DNA from: Thermodesulfovibrio sp. | GTDB lineage: Bacteria > Nitrospirota > Thermodesulfovibrionia > Thermodesulfovibrionales > JdFR-85 | Direction of reading: 5' to 3' | Length of the DNA: 7,704 bases | Assembly (NCBI GenBank): GCA_027016675.1 | Contig: JALUSH010000237.1 | Span: 1 to 7,704 of the forward strand | In this document: positions 6,508 to 7,704 of the stretch, piece after piece | Layout of the letters: every line of letters begins with the position of its first letter | How positions within the stretch are numbered: position 1 is the stretch's first letter | Position numbers and translations under genes: made by a program | Notes under the pieces: generated by a model | Database searches by the model: none | The model's input: only the letters and a program-made list of their open reading frames with translations | Told to the model about the DNA's origin: nothing

Positions 6508-6512
6508 TATTC

Positions 6513-6728
6513 ATGACAGAGACAAAACAGAAAATAACCAAGGATACCGTGATAGGCGATGTACTTAAACAAAAACCAGGTGCTACAAAGGTCATTGAAA
6601 AGTACTTTGGTAACGGATGTTTTACGTGTCCAGGAATGAAGGTTGAGTCAATTGCCTTTGGCGCCATGATGCACAATGTTGATCCTGAAAAGATAGTAAA
6701 AGAGATCAATGAACTGGAGGACGAATAA
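6513..6728 (+). CDS. DUF1858-type hybrid-cluster-associated redox disulfide protein
   Basis: This 71-residue protein opens with ITKDTVIGDVLKQKP (8-22), then a helix VIEKYF, then a GNGCFTCPGM loop with Cys36 and Cys39, and ends in a helical region with DPEKIVKEINELE (57-69). This is the layout of the DUF1858 family, whose small members are described as hybrid-cluster-protein-associated redox disulfide proteins in anaerobes. The CxxC pair could cycle between thiol and disulfide or bind a metal; the actual partner is unknown. No hybrid cluster protein gene is in the window. The start is fixed by AAGGAGG 5 nt upstream. A 42-codon cysteine-rich gene overlaps its stop codon, and a class II-type activator site precedes it, consistent with control by oxygen, redox state or nitric oxide. 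There is no signal peptide, so it is cytoplasmic. Confidence 0.85.
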   Translation: MTETKQKITKDTVIGDVLKQKPGATKVIEKYFGNGCFTCPGMKVESIAFGAMMHNVDPEKIVKEINELEDE

Positions 6729-6856
6729 TGGAGATAAAGTGTTTCATATGTGGAACAGATGATAAAGACAGGGTTTATCTACCCTGTATACATGAAGGTA
6801 AAGAAAAAATAGTATGTGTTAGATGCCTCCCGGCACTTATTCATGGAGCTCACTGA
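6728..6856 (+). CDS. 42-residue four-cysteine (zinc-knuckle-like) protein, function unknown
   Basis: This short gene encodes a 42-residue protein: MEIKCFICG, a charged middle segment, then IVCVRCLPALIHG. Cys5-x2-Cys8 and Cys30-x2-Cys33, separated by 21 residues, form a two-knuckle zinc-ribbon pattern; Cys20 and His22 are additional possible ligands. The ATG shares its A with the TAA of the DUF1858-type gene (TAATG), and GGAGG sits 7 nt upstream inside that gene, a textbook translational-coupling arrangement. An intrinsic terminator starts 22 bp after its stop. Spacing, ribosome-binding site and paired CxxC motifs together make it a real gene despite its size. It could bind zinc or iron, bind nucleic acid, or partner with the CxxC protein made beside it. 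I do not recognise a named family. Confidence 0.82.
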   Translation: MEIKCFICGTDDKDRVYLPCIHEGKEKIVCVRCLPALIHGAH

Positions 6857-6878
6857 CCCTACCCCTCCCCCTTGTATT

Positions 6879-6917
6879 GACCAGCTGGCCCATCCCCACC
6901 AGCTGGTCTTTTATTTT
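6879..6917 (+). terminator. Rho-independent terminator of the cysteine-protein operon
   Basis: GACCAGCTGG (6879-6888) and CCAGCTGGTC (6899-6908) form a perfect 10-bp stem with a 10-nt loop, followed immediately by TTTTATTTT (6909-6917). The T-tract lies only on the plus-strand 3' side, so it acts on the plus-strand operon. The converging histidine kinase gene ends at 6934 and would meet the stem without a following U-run, so termination there is less certain. Confidence 0.9.
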
Positions 6918-6933
6918 CAGAACATATTTTTTG

Positions 6934-7704
6934 TCATTCCCGAGCCTCTTTTATAGTAATCCTGAAAACCGAACCCTGGCCCGGGCTACTTTCCACTTCT
7001 GCCTCCCCTCCAATAGTATCCAGCAATTCTTTCACAATGGCAAGTCCAAGCCCCCTGCCCTTTGAATAGGGGTTTTTATAAAACCTGTCAAAGATTTTTC
7101 CAACCTCTTCCCTGTTCATTCCCTTTCCAGTATCCTCTACAGTGATTGAAAAAATACCTTTCCGCTCTTTTTTCCATCTGACCGTAACCCCACCACTATC
7201 AGTAAACTTCAGTGCATTGGAAAGCAGATTCTTCAGTATTATCTGAAGCTTATCAGGATATGTAGTAACAGTGGTGGCACTGTCTCCCTGCAGCTCCAAG
7301 AAAAGTCCTTTTTCACTGAACAATCCCTGGAATGCAGATGATACAGACTCTATAAAATCCCTGAGATTAATTCTCTCAGGACGGCCTCTTTTAAAAAAAC
7401 TCGCCTCAGCCCTTGTTATATCGTCAATGCCTTCCACAAGCTCTATCAAGCGCTCTATTTCTGTCTGTAGTGTCTTCAGAACAGTCTTTGAGTCCTTAAT
7501 AACTCCATCTTCCACTGCCTCAAGATTGCCTTTCATAATACTAAGGGGGGTTCTTAATTCATGGACTATATTGGATGTAAGATGTTTTCTAAGGGCATCC
7601 TCTTTCCTGAGGGCATCAACCATGTAGTTGAAGGAATTGGTAAGTCGGTCAATCTCATCATCACATTTAAAAAATCTGTAAATCCTGTTCAACTGATGCG
7701 GCAC
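6934..7704 (-). CDS. Sensor histidine kinase, C-terminal part (HAMP, HisKA, HATPase_c), 5' end outside window
   Basis: This is the cytoplasmic portion of a membrane two-component sensor. Numbering visible residues, the end of a HAMP domain (about 1-36, DEIDRLTNSFNYMVDAL) leads to the HisKA helices with the H-box HELRTPL and phospho-accepting His48. The ATP-binding domain follows: N-box with Asn159 and Asn163, G1 DTGKGM (191-196), F-box around 205-209 and G2 GRGLGLA (216-222). The protein ends KEARE at a TGA at 6936-6934. The kinase core is intact. It broadly resembles BaeS-type kinases, but family members are too similar to name the stimulus. The transmembrane and sensor part and any response-regulator gene lie right of the window. 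The GTG at 7704 is only the edge of the window, not a start. It converges on the cysteine-protein operon with a 77-bp gap. Confidence 0.95.
   Translation of the reverse strand: MPHQLNRIYRFFKCDDEIDRLTNSFNYMVDALRKEDALRKHLTSNIVHELRTPLSIMKGNLEAVEDGVIKDSKTVLKTLQTEIERLIELVEGIDDITRAEASFFKRGRPERINLRDFIESVSSAFQGLFSEKGLFLELQGDSATTVTTYPDKLQIILKNLLSNALKFTDSGGVTVRWKKERKGIFSITVEDTGKGMNREEVGKIFDRFYKNPYSKGRGLGLAIVKELLDTIGGEAEVESSPGQGSVFRITIKEARE

Larger units (their letters stand above)
6145..6512. other. Gene-free intergenic region between divergent uvrC and the DUF1858-type gene
   Basis: These 368 bp separate two divergent transcription units and contain no credible protein-coding frame. They hold the 6280/6430 inverted-repeat element, an internal hairpin, a candidate minus-strand promoter inside that element, a second weak -10-like TATAAA (6188-6183, minus) nearer uvrC without a good -35, and the activator-type promoter of the plus-strand operon. 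The segment 6145-6279 shows nothing else I can support beyond short chance palindromes. Such a long regulatory interval is unusual for this window, where most other gaps are under 85 bp. Confidence 0.8.

Noticed and set aside
7271..7627. Plus-strand 118-codon frame opposite the histidine kinase
   Set aside because: It is antisense to intact HisKA/HATPase motifs and its composition is that of a shadow frame.
7702..7704. GTG at the right edge as the start of the histidine kinase
   Set aside because: It coincides with the window boundary and is followed at once by the end of a HAMP domain, so the true gene extends beyond the window.

Overview
The window looks like chromosomal DNA of a Gram-negative bacterium. 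It encodes an outer-membrane barrel-like protein, a periplasmic HtrA protease and Tat translocase subunits. Sequence is moderately AT-rich, spacing is tight, and start codons include TTG. The MutL carries the endonuclease motif found in lineages without MutH. A redox-disulfide (DUF1858-type) protein sits beside it. Together these suggest an anaerobic or facultative lineage such as Nitrospirota or Desulfobacterota. That placement is an inference with low confidence; no marker in the window settles it.

Layout. Positions 1-6144 hold a minus-strand gene train, read right to left: uvrC (excision repair nuclease), mutL (mismatch repair, overlapping uvrC by 8 bp), a signal-peptide outer-membrane barrel-like protein after an 83-bp gap with its own candidate promoter, an HtrA/DegP-family protease, a TatB-like Tat subunit, and the first 34 codons of tatC, cut by the window edge. 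From the barrel gene to tatC the genes nearly touch. The train therefore joins a DNA-repair pair to an envelope-biogenesis and quality-control set.

Positions 6145-6512 form the only long gene-free stretch. It contains a 151-bp element bounded by perfect 16-bp inverted repeats. Its interior folds better as minus-strand RNA than as plus-strand RNA. It also holds a candidate uvrC promoter and a plus-strand promoter. That last promoter has a perfect 18-bp CRP/FNR-type palindrome centred at -41.5 from the predicted transcription start.

Positions 6513-6908 hold a compact plus-strand unit. It encodes a 71-residue DUF1858-type CxxC protein, then a 42-residue four-cysteine zinc-knuckle-like protein whose start overlaps the previous stop codon, and it ends in a strong intrinsic terminator. 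Positions 6934-7704 hold the C-terminal part of a minus-strand sensor histidine kinase that converges on this unit and runs off the right edge.

The most interesting part is 6280-6908: the inverted-repeat element, the activator-type promoter and the two-gene cysteine-protein operon. It reads as a small redox- or anaerobiosis-responsive cassette whose function is not evident from sequence alone.
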